Assembly: GCA_014302835.1 (NCBI GenBank)
Contig: CP060294.1
Coordinates: 1,612,001-1,676,000 of the forward strand
DNA from: Pedobacter sp. PAMC26386
Lineage (GTDB): Bacteria > Bacteroidota > Bacteroidia > Sphingobacteriales > Sphingobacteriaceae
Reading direction: 5' to 3'
Length of the DNA: 64,000 nt
The position numbers were made by a program, and so were the translations under genes. Shown here in pieces: positions 43,962-54,018 of this stretch (position 1 is the first letter of the stretch; each line of letters starts with the position of its first letter). The notes beneath the pieces were generated by a model. It did no database searches and was not told the DNA's origin. It worked only from the letters and a program-made list of their open reading frames with translations.

Positions 43962-45176
43962 ATGGCCTCTCAAAAGAAATCTGCAATTGGATTTATTTTT
44001 ATCACTTTACTCATCGATTTTACAGGATTTGGAATTATTATCCCTGTTTTACCTAAATTAATAGAAGAACTTACTGGTGGAGGGCTAAGTCTTGCAGCTG
44101 TTTATGGTGGCTGGCTCACTATTTCTTACTCAGTCATGCAGTTTATCAGTGCCCCTATACTGGGAGGGTTAAGTGACCGGTTTGGCCGCAGACCAGTGCT
44201 GCTTGCTTCGTTATTTGGTTTAGGTATTGATTATATCTTCCTCGCGTTCGCACCAACTATTGCCTGGTTATTTGTAGGAAGGATATTCGCAGGGATTACT
44301 GGTGCAAGTTTTACGACTGCTATGGCTTATATAGCTGATGTCAGCACACCAGAAAAAAGAGCACAGAACTTTGGTTTGATTGGTGCGGCATTTGGTATTG
44401 GTTTTATTGTAGGCCCGGTCATTGGCGGTATCTTCAGTCAGTTTGGTCTTCGGGTTCCTTTTATCATTTCAGCGGTTCTGGCATTGATTAATTGGCTTTA
44501 TGGCTATTTTATTCTGCCAGAATCATTGGCTAAAGAGAACAGACGCAGCTTTGACTGGAAGCGGGCAAACCCAGTTGGATCTCTATTACATATTAAAAAA
44601 TACCCTGCGTTGATGGGTCTTTTGGCTGCTTTGTTTCTTTTATATATCTCAGGGCATGCTGTTCAATCTACATGGAACTACTATACCATGGAAAAATTCA
44701 AATGGAATGAAGCCTGGGTCGGTTATTCTTTAGGTTTTGTAGGTATTGTAGTGGGAATAGTACAAGGTGGACTGATCCGGGTTATTATTCCTAAAATCGG
44801 ACAGGAAAAAGCTGTTTTTTATGGATTAATTTTGTACTTCATCGGATTCGTACTGTTCGCCTTTGCGACTCAGGGCTGGATGATGTTCGCATTCATGCTT
44901 CCTTACGGTCTTGCTGGTATATTTGGCCCTGCAATGCAAGGGATCATCTCTAACAATGTAGAAGCAAATGCACAAGGTGAAATACAGGGAGTTACAGCTG
45001 GACTAATGAGTGCCGCTGCTATCATTGGCCCTTTAATGATGACTAATCTCTTTGCCTATTTTACCAATCCAAAAAATCTGGTTTATTTTCCCGGAGCACC
45101 CTTTATACTAGCAGCTTTTTTAACACTGATAGGTTTGTTTATCTGCTCTGCAGCACTAAAAAAGCACCATTCCTGA
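43962..45176 (+). CDS. MFS transporter, TetA-like
   Basis: The 404-residue protein has 12 spans with the motif A loop [14 protein letters not shown] and the TCR/Tet-type opening ([22 protein letters not shown]). It resembles drug-proton antiporters of the TetA(B/C) branch. The family also includes sugar and unknown transporters, so antibiotic efflux is not established. It lies 21 bases after the ThuA gene and may be co-transcribed. Confidence 0.85.
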   Translation: MASQKKSAIGFIFITLLIDFTGFGIIIPVLPKLIEELTGGGLSLAAVYGGWLTISYSVMQFISAPILGGLSDRFGRRPVLLASLFGLGIDYIFLAFAPTIAWLFVGRIFAGITGASFTTAMAYIADVSTPEKRAQNFGLIGAAFGIGFIVGPVIGGIFSQFGLRVPFIISAVLALINWLYGYFILPESLAKENRRSFDWKRANPVGSLLHIKKYPALMGLLAALFLLYISGHAVQSTWNYYTMEKFKWNEAWVGYSLGFVGIVVGIVQGGLIRVIIPKIGQEKAVFYGLILYFIGFVLFAFATQGWMMFAFMLPYGLAGIFGPAMQGIISNNVEANAQGEIQGVTAGLMSAAAIIGPLMMTNLFAYFTNPKNLVYFPGAPFILAAFLTLIGLFICSAALKKHHS

Positions 45177-45242
45177 TCTCATTTTATAGTATTGAATGGT
45201 TTCGGTCAGATTATTGATAAACCAAAGTCTTAACCTCCAGAA

Positions 45243-47411
45243 ATGTTTAATCGTCCCATCAGAAGCATACATGATTTTTTACTTAGTACCTATTTTGCAG
45301 ATGGGCTGCGTATCACTTTTGGTGTACTTCTACCCTCTTTGATTTTAGCACAGTTCGGCTTGTTAAAGTTTGGGATGACCTTATCATTGGGCGCATTATG
45401 TGTCAGTGTTGTAGATACCCCTGGGCCTATTGTTCACCGCAGAAATGCGATGCTGGTTACTACGGTATTAATTACTTTATTGTCTATCATTATCGGACTC
45501 ACGAATAAAAACCAATATTTCATCGCTTTAATCCTTGTTCTTTGTAGTTTTCTTTTCTCGATGTTCTTTCTTTATGGAACAAGAGCTGCATTAGTGGGTA
45601 CAGCATCGTTATTGATTATGGTATTGAGTATAGATGATGTACGTCCCTGGAAAGATGTTTTAATCTATTCCGCATTGATTTTTTCCGGCAGTTTGTGGTA
45701 TGCAACGCTGAGCTATTTCTTTTATAGACTAAGGCCTTACCGGCTTGTTCAGCAAACACTCAGTGACTCTATTCATGAAGTTAGTGAGTTTTTGAGGTCG
45801 AAGGCTAAGTTTTATCATGAAAGTACTGATTATGATGAAAATTATGCAGAACTACTTCAGCTTCAGGTAGTGGTTCATGAAAAACAGGATGCAGTCAGAG
45901 AGGTACTATTTAAAACCCGCGAAATTGTTCGGGAATCTACTCCGGAAGGCCGGTTTTTACTATTGGTTTTTGTAGATATGGTCGATTTGTACGAACAAGT
46001 CATGTCAACCTATTATAACTATAAACAATTGCATGATCAATTTGATAAGGCTGGAATACTATCCCGTTATGAACAGATTATCAGAAGGATTGCCTGGGAG
46101 CTGGATGAAATAGCTTTTGCACTTAAAACTGGTGGTACGCCTCGTCCCCCGGCCGTGCTTACAGATGATGTCAAGCGTCTTAAAGAGGAAATTAATGTAC
46201 TGGAAAAAGACAATACCGACGGTAAATACAACACGCTCGGATTGATTGCGCTAAAAAATATAGAAGTTAATATTGAAAATATAGCTGCCAGAGTAAGAAC
46301 TATCAATGGCTATTTTAATAAAAAAGAAAAAAAGAATTTAAAAAATACAGGCGCAGTAGATACAGAGCGTTTTATTACCAGACAGAAATTTGATGCCAAA
46401 CTGTTTTTTGATAACCTTACTTTTAGCTCCTCTACTTTCAGACATGCTATGCGCGTATCTATCGCGATGCTGATCGGCTATCTGGTAGCCAGAATTCTGG
46501 ATTCCTCACACAGCTACTGGATTTTACTCACGGTACTGGTGATTTCAAAACCAGCCTTTAGCTTAACGAAACAACGCAATTATGAGCGTTTGACCGGAAC
46601 CGTTGTTGGCGCACTAATAGGAATGGGTATACTGGTCTATATTCATGATAAACACACCTTGTTTTTCATTCTGCTGTTCTGCATGATCGGAACTTATAGC
46701 TTCCAGAGAAAGAACTATATAGTTAGTGTTTTATTTATGACACCTTATATACTAGTTCTTTTCGATTTCCTTGGAATGGGTAGTTTATCTGTAGCCAGGG
46801 AAAGAATTTTTGATACTTTAATCGGATCAGCAATTGCACTGTTAGGTAGTTATACCCTATTTCCTAACTGGGAAAATAAGAATTTAAAGGAAGCCATGCT
46901 AAGTACAATAAGGGCTAATATGGCATATTTTGACCAGGTGACCTTATTGTACACTACCGCCACAACGGAGCACAACCTGACCAATTACAGGCTCGCCAGA
47001 AAAGAGATCTATGTAACTTCAGCTAACTTATCATCCATTTTTCAAAAGATGTTCTCTGAGCCTAAAAGCAAGCAGCGTTTAATGACCGAAATGCACCAGT
47101 TTACCGCACTTAACCATTTGCTTTCTTCTTATACTGCCACCCTTTCCCTTTACTTTAAGGAGCATTCATTTTTACTCTCCAATCCTGATGAATTAAAACC
47201 GATTGTTAACAATACACTTTATTTACTGAACCTTTCTGCCGAGTACCTCTTGAAAAATGATGGAGAAGTCAGTAATGTCCCTTTAATCAAAAGTATACAG
47301 GATGATAGTAAGATTGTTAATCCTGATGAAATGATGATTATTGAACAATATGATATGATCCAGAAGGTCGCTTATGATATTTTTAAATTATCTGAAAAGT
47401 TTAAAATATAA
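45243..47411 (+). CDS. FUSC-family inner-membrane protein (YccS-like)
   Basis: The 722-residue protein has two hydrophobic blocks: residues about 15-160 and, after a long cytoplasmic helical part (about 170-370), about 400-530 with SHSYWILLTVLVISKPAFSLTKQRNYERLTGT, the fusaric-acid-resistance signature. It is a YccS/YhfK-type protein, thought to export small aromatic or toxic compounds, with substrate unknown. No membrane-fusion partner is adjacent. Confidence 0.87.
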   Translation: MFNRPIRSIHDFLLSTYFADGLRITFGVLLPSLILAQFGLLKFGMTLSLGALCVSVVDTPGPIVHRRNAMLVTTVLITLLSIIIGLTNKNQYFIALILVLCSFLFSMFFLYGTRAALVGTASLLIMVLSIDDVRPWKDVLIYSALIFSGSLWYATLSYFFYRLRPYRLVQQTLSDSIHEVSEFLRSKAKFYHESTDYDENYAELLQLQVVVHEKQDAVREVLFKTREIVRESTPEGRFLLLVFVDMVDLYEQVMSTYYNYKQLHDQFDKAGILSRYEQIIRRIAWELDEIAFALKTGGTPRPPAVLTDDVKRLKEEINVLEKDNTDGKYNTLGLIALKNIEVNIENIAARVRTINGYFNKKEKKNLKNTGAVDTERFITRQKFDAKLFFDNLTFSSSTFRHAMRVSIAMLIGYLVARILDSSHSYWILLTVLVISKPAFSLTKQRNYERLTGTVVGALIGMGILVYIHDKHTLFFILLFCMIGTYSFQRKNYIVSVLFMTPYILVLFDFLGMGSLSVARERIFDTLIGSAIALLGSYTLFPNWENKNLKEAMLSTIRANMAYFDQVTLLYTTATTEHNLTNYRLARKEIYVTSANLSSIFQKMFSEPKSKQRLMTEMHQFTALNHLLSSYTATLSLYFKEHSFLLSNPDELKPIVNNTLYLLNLSAEYLLKNDGEVSNVPLIKSIQDDSKIVNPDEMMIIEQYDMIQKVAYDIFKLSEKFKI

Positions 47412-47456
47412 AACTTAAGCCCATGCTGTTTGTTATAAGAGCATAAAAAAGAAAAT

Positions 47457-47867
47457 ATGGAAAAGTTATATACAGCTGCAGTACTAGCTAAAGGAGGTCG
47501 CGACGGCCATATAAAATCAAGTGATGGAACAATAGAATTTGAAGTTAGAACACCTAAAGAAATGGGTGGTCAGGGAGGTGCTACAAATCCTGAACAATTG
47601 TTTGCAGCTGCATGGGGCCCATGTTATCTTGGTGCATTAAATGCAGTAGCTAAAAACGAAGGAATAGAAGTTTCTGAGGCTACAGTGAATGTACAGGTTT
47701 CTTTTAATCAGGATGGCAATGCCTATTTACTTTCAGCAGAACTTGATGTTCATATACCTGGGCTTAGCCATGAGGAAACTCAGAAGCTGGCTGATAAGGC
47801 TCATAAAGCTTGTCCTTATTCAAAAGCAACCAGAGGCAATATTGAAACAAGAGTTACCGCAGTATAA
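47457..47867 (+). CDS. Organic hydroperoxide resistance protein (Ohr/OsmC)
   Basis: The 136-residue enzyme is an Ohr-type peroxidase that reduces organic hydroperoxides with a pair of reactive cysteines, here in WGPCYLGAL (about 59) and KACPYSKATRGN (about 122). Length and Ohr start (KLYTAAVLAKGGRDGHI) are normal. It is followed by a strong terminator and stands alone. No OhrR regulator is adjacent. Confidence 0.92.
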   Translation: MEKLYTAAVLAKGGRDGHIKSSDGTIEFEVRTPKEMGGQGGATNPEQLFAAAWGPCYLGALNAVAKNEGIEVSEATVNVQVSFNQDGNAYLLSAELDVHIPGLSHEETQKLADKAHKACPYSKATRGNIETRVTAV

Positions 47868-47886
47868 ACGAATTATCTCTCTATAG

Positions 47887-47930
47887 GAAACGTCGCTTTT
47901 TGCCAATTGCAAAAAGCGACGTTTCTATTT
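47887..47930 (+). terminator. Strong terminator after ohr
   Basis: A perfect 17-bp stem, 47887-47903 against 47909-47925 (GAAACGTCGCTTTTTGC / GCAAAAAGCGACGTTTC), has a 5-base loop and is followed by TATTT. Confidence 0.85.
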
Positions 47931-48058
47931 AAAAATAAATACCGTGTCAATTATTTATCAATGACAGTTAATTTTATAAAAAAATCGGACATTTAGAGCT
48001 TGTGTAAATTATCAGATAAATTTCGAACTAGCTCTTAACCGGCTAAATAATAAAACAA

Positions 48059-48667
48059 ATGAAACTATCATCTTTTTTTTCTTTGCTTCTCGCTCCTATT
48101 CTTCTGGTCACAGTTGCTTATGGACAACCAAGTAAACCGGTAAAGGATTATATCAATGTCAAAGGTCCAATCCGGTTTGATAACATTTCGTATAGTTTAT
48201 CTTGGTCTTCTCATCCTTCAGCGCAACTTTATAAACAGGAGTATATTGTAAAAGGAGGTCAGTCGGATAAATATAAAACGATGATTCTGATGGACGTCAT
48301 TACTGGTAACACAAGAATAGAAGATGTTGTTTCGGGAAAAGTCTTAGAGTTGAAAAATATAAAAGCAGGCAATCCAATGGTGAATTATGAGCTCCTTGAA
48401 AAGAATGGAGAGACTATGATTGATTTTTTACTAAGTGCAAATTCACCTGATGGAAAAACAATAAATATAGTAGAACACAATGTTTACCGTTATAAAAAAG
48501 TCACCAATAAATCTGGTCAGAAAGCGGTGCTTTTATTTGGGGTAAGCAAGAGAGGTTATGGGAATGATATCACCAGTTTTCTGACCAACCTAAAGTCTAC
48601 GAAATCAGAGCTGCTCAATAAGGTCGGGAGATACAATATACCAGAGATAATATGGCCAGCCCAATAG
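48059..48667 (+). CDS. Secreted hypothetical protein
   Basis: This 202-residue protein has a signal peptide (MKLSSFFSLLLAPILLVTVAYGQ) and a beta-rich mature part (FDNISYSLSWSSHPSAQLYKQEYIV, VEHNVYRYKKV). No catalytic motif or family is recognised. It precedes a membrane protein by 60 bases in the same direction. Confidence 0.72.
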   Translation: MKLSSFFSLLLAPILLVTVAYGQPSKPVKDYINVKGPIRFDNISYSLSWSSHPSAQLYKQEYIVKGGQSDKYKTMILMDVITGNTRIEDVVSGKVLELKNIKAGNPMVNYELLEKNGETMIDFLLSANSPDGKTINIVEHNVYRYKKVTNKSGQKAVLLFGVSKRGYGNDITSFLTNLKSTKSELLNKVGRYNIPEIIWPAQ

Positions 48668-48727
48668 AAAAAGACGTAAACCACTCTTTATAAAAGCATT
48701 TCTAATAAAGACTAATATAAAAATATA

Positions 48728-49738
48728 ATGACAAAGACTGTTTGGGTTAATGATTTCGATACTTTAACTATTTATCCAGCGAGGATCGCAAGACGGATGA
48801 GTATAATTTACTTCATTGCATTTACAGCTTTGATTATATTGCTTTATCTGACAAAAACGATCAGCAGTTCAAGTACCCTCCTGATTTTTGAAGGACTGAT
48901 TTTACTTTTCAGCTCGATTATTTTTGCTAGTGGAGAAAGAAAAGTAGTTTTTGATGGTGATAGCCGCCAGTTATATACCAGACTGTTTGGATTGACTACA
49001 GCTACCCTTCCCTTTGATCAGATTGCTGCGATAACACCTTATGATACGATGGGAAGTATAAGCTACAGGGCTTTCTCTAAAGAAAACAGGCATGGAAAGG
49101 GAATTCTTATTTCAGCTGGTTACACTAAAAGGAACAATACAAACCTCATAGCTTACGAACAAGAGGTTTTGCCGAGAATTAATGAACTGGTATTTTCTAA
49201 CCGCCCTTTGCAGACCAAAGCGACCATTTATGATTTTGAGTTTTTTAAGGAAGAAAATGGAATTTATACCATTAAAGATAACAAGGTTGGTGGTCTTATA
49301 TTTGGGATTTTACTCATTGCATTAACTGTATGGATTTGGAAAAACCCTGGTTTTATGAATGATGTAGTCAATTACAAGCAAATAATGGTAACCTATCTTC
49401 CTATGGTTATAGGGGCTGTTTTGGTGAATGCATTTTTCTCCAAAATCAGTTTTGATAAGAATCATCGTCAGATTATCTATTCTACCTTAGGTGGAATTAT
49501 TAAAAAAGTATATTCTTTTGACGATTTTATCCGTTTCCTTATCGTTCGTAAAACGACAAACTTCATCTATACCGGCACAGAGGTAAAAGCGCAGATAGAG
49601 ATTCCTGATAAAGGAAAAACCAGAAATATGCTGCTCATACACTTCAGAAATACTAAAAAGATAGAACGTTTTATAGATGAAGCAAATTCTATTATGGGAA
49701 TTGATAACAATCTATCCTCAAAAACGGATATACAGTAA
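48728..49738 (+). CDS. Membrane protein of unknown function
   Basis: The 336-residue protein has two pairs of hydrophobic spans (residues about 22-65 and 185-230), each followed by a soluble stretch starting with a similar pattern (KVVFDGDSRQLYTRLFGLTTATLPFDQI and SFDKNHRQIIYSTLGGIIKKVYSFDDF), which looks like an internal duplication. No family is recognised. It is convergent with mgtE. Confidence 0.7.
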   Translation: MTKTVWVNDFDTLTIYPARIARRMSIIYFIAFTALIILLYLTKTISSSSTLLIFEGLILLFSSIIFASGERKVVFDGDSRQLYTRLFGLTTATLPFDQIAAITPYDTMGSISYRAFSKENRHGKGILISAGYTKRNNTNLIAYEQEVLPRINELVFSNRPLQTKATIYDFEFFKEENGIYTIKDNKVGGLIFGILLIALTVWIWKNPGFMNDVVNYKQIMVTYLPMVIGAVLVNAFFSKISFDKNHRQIIYSTLGGIIKKVYSFDDFIRFLIVRKTTNFIYTGTEVKAQIEIPDKGKTRNMLLIHFRNTKKIERFIDEANSIMGIDNNLSSKTDIQ

Positions 49739-49747
49739 CCTTGTAAA

Positions 49748-49776
49748 AAGTAAGTTATTAAAGCAATAGCTTACTT
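49748..49776. terminator. Bidirectional hairpin between convergent genes
   Basis: AAGTAAG (49748-49754) and CTTACTT (49770-49776) with further A-T pairing inside give a stem of about 12 bp. It overlaps the last codons of mgtE and lies just after the upstream gene's stop, so it may end both transcripts. Confidence 0.45.
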
Positions 49777-51107
49777 GCCATCCCTAGTAAAAGCAGGAAT
49801 CCAAATACATCTGTAAAAGTGGTAATGATAATTGAGGAAGCAATAGCAGGGTCAATACCTACCCTTTTCAGTATTAAAGGGATCCCTGCTCCTGTTACCC
49901 CAGCTATAACCAGGTTACCAGTCATTGCCAGAAAGATGACTAATCCTAGTAAAGGGTTCGCATCAAATACCAGCGCAAAAATGAAAACGATTAAACCGGT
50001 TACAGCGCCGTTAATTAAGCCTACTGTAAATTCCTTCAATACGGTACGGTAAGCTTGGTTATCGGTCAGGTCATAAAGAGAAATTCTTCTTACCGTTACT
50101 GCCAATGCCTGAGTTGCGGCATTTCCTCCCATTCCGGCAATGATTGTCATGTAAGCAGAAAGCACCGCAATTTTAGCAATTGTCGGCTCAAAATGCCTAA
50201 CCACTGCAGAAGCAAGAAAAGCTGTTCCTAAATTGATAATCAGCCAGGGTAATCTTGATTTTACCGCTTCTACCCAGTTACCGCTAAGTTCCTCATCTTC
50301 AGAAACTCCTGATATTTTCAGGATATCTTCTGTGTTTTCGTCTTCTAGAACATCGATAACATCATCGAAAGTTACTCTTCCAAGCAATTTCATTTGATTA
50401 TCCAGTACAGGAATACTGGTAATATTATATTGGGAAATCAATCTTGCTACCTCCTCCTGATCGGTATCCGGACTTACCCAGGCCACATCAGACTTAACCA
50501 GCGCTGTGATTTCTACATTTCCTTTAGCTTTAATAATATCTTTTAAGGAGACTATTCCCTGGAAAACATTATTTTCATCAGTTACAAATATGGTGTAGAA
50601 TTCTTCGATCTCTTCACTTTGTCTGATAATTTCTTCGATGGCGTCTTTTTTTGTTAAATGAAGATGTATCCGGATAAACTCCGTATTCATTAGCCCACCG
50701 GCTGTATCTTCATCATAACTCATCAGGTTCCTGATATGAGAAGCATCATCCTCATCCAGGTCTTCCAGAATTTCCCTTTGCTCATGCTCATCAAGCTGTG
50801 AAATAATATCAGTCGCATCGTCGTAATCGAGCTCTTCTACAATTTCGGTACGCTTATCGGGATGAAGCTGGAATAGTAATTCTTCCGGGTGGGCCTCTTC
50901 GTGCATCTCCGCAAAAATCTCAGAGGCGGTTTCAACGGGAAGCAAATTGATGATTCGCTGCCTGTCCTCATTAGTTAGACTTTCAAATAAGATGGCTATT
51001 TCGGACGCATGATACTCGTCCAAAATTACAGCTAATTGATTATCACTGCCATTAAGGGCCGATTTTATTCTGGTAACATCAGATTTGTCTAGTTCATAAG
51101 ATTGCAT
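49758..51107 (-). CDS. mgtE: Magnesium transporter MgtE
   Basis: The 449-residue protein has the MgtE layout: N-terminal superhelix (about 20-130), paired CBS domains (about 135-260) and five transmembrane helices (about 285-449). It carries the pore-type segments ASAVVRHFEPTIAKIAVLSAYMTIIAGMGGNAATQALAV and ITTFTDVFGFLLLLGMA. It is a gated Mg2+ channel whose cytosolic part senses intracellular Mg2+. A CorA-type gene lies 45 bases upstream in the same direction. Confidence 0.95.
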   Translation of the reverse strand: MQSYELDKSDVTRIKSALNGSDNQLAVILDEYHASEIAILFESLTNEDRQRIINLLPVETASEIFAEMHEEAHPEELLFQLHPDKRTEIVEELDYDDATDIISQLDEHEQREILEDLDEDDASHIRNLMSYDEDTAGGLMNTEFIRIHLHLTKKDAIEEIIRQSEEIEEFYTIFVTDENNVFQGIVSLKDIIKAKGNVEITALVKSDVAWVSPDTDQEEVARLISQYNITSIPVLDNQMKLLGRVTFDDVIDVLEDENTEDILKISGVSEDEELSGNWVEAVKSRLPWLIINLGTAFLASAVVRHFEPTIAKIAVLSAYMTIIAGMGGNAATQALAVTVRRISLYDLTDNQAYRTVLKEFTVGLINGAVTGLIVFIFALVFDANPLLGLVIFLAMTGNLVIAGVTGAGIPLILKRVGIDPAIASSIIITTFTDVFGFLLLLGMASKLLL

Positions 51108-51152
51108 GCGAAGCTAAGGTAATTATATTTTCTCTTTTATAGCGGTCAGCTC

Positions 51153-52271
51153 TTATTTAAACCAGCCTTTACGCCAAAAATAAACTACCTGAAGACCTGC
51201 AATAATAACCATGATAATCATTGTGTACAAATATCCATGAGAAGCATACAGTTCAGGCATATTATAAGGCATTAGCTGATGAGTGACCGGGTCTTCTTTA
51301 GCGAAGTTCATGCCATAGATACCAGCTATAAAAGTAAGAGGAATAAAAATAGAAGAAATAATAGTCAGTACTTTCATGATTTCATTCATGCGATTACTGA
51401 TAATAGATAAATACATATCAATATTGCTCGCTGAAATCTCTTTCAACGACTCAACTATATCAATTATCTGGATGCAATGATCATAAGCATCCCGAATATA
51501 AAGTTTGGTCTGGTCAGTGATCAAATGGCTATCACTACGTAGTATATCATTTAATTTATCTCTTTCCGGCCATGCTACTCTGCGGATGTTGATCAGGTTT
51601 CGTTTAATTAATTGTACATCAAACATGAAACTCCGGTCAGGTTTATCAAAAAGACGATCTTCAATCAAATCCAGCTCATCACTCCATTGTCCGAGTATCT
51701 CAAAATAGGTATCCACAATGATATCCATCAACGCATACATAATGTAACTGCTTCCTGCAATCCTAATATTTCCTTTTCCAGCTTTTAGACGTTGTATTAC
51801 CGGCCCGAAGCAGTTGGAGTAGTTTTCCTGTAAGGTAACCAGGGCATTGTCTGTCAGGATAAATGACAGTTGTTCGTTTTCCAGGTTTTTTTCCTCGTCC
51901 AGTAAAAGCATTCTGCTGACTGCGAAAACGTAATCATCATACTCTTCTAGTTTTGGACGCTGGTACGATCGGGTAATGTCTTCCAGAATTAACCGGTTTA
52001 CATGCAGCTCCCGGTTTAATGTTTCAAACAGCTCTGCTGAACCAAACCCTTTGATTTCAACCCAAAAAGTGAAGTTTTTATCAGCGAGCAATGTAGAAAT
52101 CTGGGTGAGGTTAGGCAGCTCTTTCGTCTCATAAGTAGTCTCATTTATCTTGTGAAGCGTAATTAAGGGTTTGAGAGAGTTCTCATCAATATAAACCAAA
52201 CCAGGGCTGGCCCCTGCCTTTGGTATTTTAAAGCGCTGCTTTTTTTTACGTGATTTGCCTTTTTTATCCAT
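51153..52271 (-). CDS. corA: Magnesium/cobalt transporter CorA
   Basis: The 372-residue protein has a large cytosolic domain and two C-terminal spans with the CorA selectivity motif YGMNF (IAGIYGMNFAKEDP). It mediates uptake of Mg2+ (or Co2+/Zn2+ in some members). It starts 3 bases after the WbqC gene stop and is followed by mgtE, so three genes may share a transcript. Confidence 0.93.
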   Translation of the reverse strand: MDKKGKSRKKKQRFKIPKAGASPGLVYIDENSLKPLITLHKINETTYETKELPNLTQISTLLADKNFTFWVEIKGFGSAELFETLNRELHVNRLILEDITRSYQRPKLEEYDDYVFAVSRMLLLDEEKNLENEQLSFILTDNALVTLQENYSNCFGPVIQRLKAGKGNIRIAGSSYIMYALMDIIVDTYFEILGQWSDELDLIEDRLFDKPDRSFMFDVQLIKRNLINIRRVAWPERDKLNDILRSDSHLITDQTKLYIRDAYDHCIQIIDIVESLKEISASNIDMYLSIISNRMNEIMKVLTIISSIFIPLTFIAGIYGMNFAKEDPVTHQLMPYNMPELYASHGYLYTMIIMVIIAGLQVVYFWRKGWFK

Positions 52272-52274
52272 ATA

Positions 52275-52886
52275 CTAAAGATAGTTTTTGGTCTGAGGAC
52301 CTTGGTTGAACAACAAATCAACGATACTCATGTTTGGTAAAAATCCCAATCTATCTTCAAATACTTGAAAATATGGTTTTGCTGGAGTTAGTAATTCAGG
52401 TTCTTTAAAATGAGGCTTTAATCTGTAATCCAATTCAGGTGCAATTTCTTTAGTATATTCTGTGGTAAAATTAATTTCAGCAGACTTTTTAAGTTGTTTA
52501 AAAATCCACTGCAACATCTCCAGGTTATAGTCAAACAGAAATTCGAACTTCTTGTTGTAAAAAACAGCCAATTCATCTTCATAGTATTCGAAATAGGCCG
52601 AATTTCGGTAACAACTTTCTAAACTTAGCCAGTGCAGGCGCTGCCATTTAAAATCATAACTTATTTTAACATCTTTGACCTTTGTATGGTATTTCGATCC
52701 TTTAATTACTGGCAGAAACAGATCTAACGGCCCATTTGGAGAATAAATCCTGGTCCTGTTGCGATAAGTCTGTTTAGGGAAATGTTCTTCCTTTTCTAAA
52801 AGAAATTCAAAATTGTGGGTGTTTAAAGCAGAGAAATAACTTATAGGAGGAAGATAAAAAAGAGGAAATATAGCTGGATTGTGCAT
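52275..52886 (-). CDS. WbqC family protein
   Basis: The 203-residue protein matches the WbqC family: FPLFYLPPISYFSAL near the start, KQTYRNRTRIYSPNGPLDLFLPVI, and YRNSAYFEYYEDEL. Members are found in polysaccharide clusters of many bacteria, with no firm reaction known. It is upstream of corA and divergent from a glycosyltransferase, which fits a surface-polysaccharide link. Confidence 0.88.
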   Translation of the reverse strand: MHNPAIFPLFYLPPISYFSALNTHNFEFLLEKEEHFPKQTYRNRTRIYSPNGPLDLFLPVIKGSKYHTKVKDVKISYDFKWQRLHWLSLESCYRNSAYFEYYEDELAVFYNKKFEFLFDYNLEMLQWIFKQLKKSAEINFTTEYTKEIAPELDYRLKPHFKEPELLTPAKPYFQVFEDRLGFLPNMSIVDLLFNQGPQTKNYL

Positions 52887-52895
52887 TGGTTAATT

Positions 52896-52903
52896 TATGT
52901 TTG
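52896..52903 (+). promoter_or_regulatory. Bacteroidota -7 box (TATGTTTG)
   Basis: TATGTTTG is an exact TAnnTTTG match in the divergent region between the WbqC and glycosyltransferase genes, about 90 bases ahead of the glycosyltransferase start. No clear -33 element was identified. Confidence 0.35.
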
Positions 52904-52992
52904 CATTTTCAATCAGGCAAAATAATGATAAAAAAGGCTTTTTTCCTATTTGATCTCCATTTTTTTATGAACGTAAACGAGAAATTAAGCTA

Positions 52993-54018
52993 ATGCAGGA
53001 ACCAAGTGTAGCTGTTGTGATCCTGAATTGGAATGGAAAACAATTACTGAGTGATTTTTTACCTGGTGTGATTAAAACCCGATATCCTAATCTTCAGTTA
53101 ATTGTAGGTGACAATGCCTCAATGGATGGATCTGTTGACTATATAAGAACTAATTTTCCTCAGATTCAGATTATTGAGAACGATCATAATTATGGATTTG
53201 CAGAAGGCTATAACCGTATTCTTCAACAGGTAAATGCAGATTATTACGTATTGTTAAATTCTGATGTTGAGGTTCCGGAAAACTGGATTGAACCTGTTAT
53301 TAAAACTATGGAGGCTGATTCGAGGATTGCTGCGGCACAGCCTAAAATAAAGTGGCAAAAAGACAAAACGCAATTTGAGTATGCAGGCGCTGCTGGTGGC
53401 TTTCTGGACATCAATGCTTTCCCATTTTGCAGGGGTAGAATTTTTGACCAGGTAGAGGCAGATTTAGGGCAATACAATAACGCAAAAGAGATTTTTTGGG
53501 CAAGTGGTGCAGCTTTCTTTATTAAAAGAAAGCAATGGGAAGAAACCGGAGGATTAGATCCTGATCTTTTTGCACACATGGAAGAAATTGATCTTTGCTG
53601 GCGATTAAAGAATCTGGGATATAAAATTATTTATTGTCCTGACGCAGAAGTTTATCATGTGGGCGGCGGTACCTTGGATGCAAATAATCCTTATAAATTA
53701 TTTCTGAACTTCAGAAACAACCTGATGATTATGCAAAAGAATCTACCTGTAGCCGAAGCGGTGATCAGTATATTCATTCGCATGTGTATTGACTTTGTCG
53801 CCTGGCTGCAATTCCTGATTAAAGGAGAAACCAAATTTGCATTTGCAATCAACAAAGCGCATTACCAGTTTTTGGCCAATCTCAAAAAAACAGGTTCGAA
53901 AAGAAGCACTAAGCAATTAACTTACTCCAAACACACCGGCGTATATCATTCCAGTGTGGTCTGGAGCTATTTTATCAAAGGGATCAGACACTTTAGCCAG
54001 CTAAAAGACTTTCGATAG
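52993..54018 (+). CDS. Family 2 glycosyltransferase
   Basis: The 341-residue GT2 enzyme shows the GT-A start (VAVVILNWNGKQLLSDFLPG), the metal-binding Asp in VLLNSDVEVPENW, and the acceptor-side motif ASGAAFFIKRKQWEETGGLDPDLFAHMEEIDLCWRLK. A C-terminal hydrophobic helix may tie it to the membrane. It resembles rhamnosyl/WcaA-type transferases of surface polysaccharides. Its 3' end overlaps the convergent aroQ gene by 26 bases. Confidence 0.9.
   Translation: MQEPSVAVVILNWNGKQLLSDFLPGVIKTRYPNLQLIVGDNASMDGSVDYIRTNFPQIQIIENDHNYGFAEGYNRILQQVNADYYVLLNSDVEVPENWIEPVIKTMEADSRIAAAQPKIKWQKDKTQFEYAGAAGGFLDINAFPFCRGRIFDQVEADLGQYNNAKEIFWASGAAFFIKRKQWEETGGLDPDLFAHMEEIDLCWRLKNLGYKIIYCPDAEVYHVGGGTLDANNPYKLFLNFRNNLMIMQKNLPVAEAVISIFIRMCIDFVAWLQFLIKGETKFAFAINKAHYQFLANLKKTGSKRSTKQLTYSKHTGVYHSSVVWSYFIKGIRHFSQLKDFR

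Noticed and set aside
43962..45176. Tetracycline-resistance gene
   Set aside because: The protein is TetA-like only at family level and lies in a chromosomal setting without mobile signs; resistance cannot be claimed.
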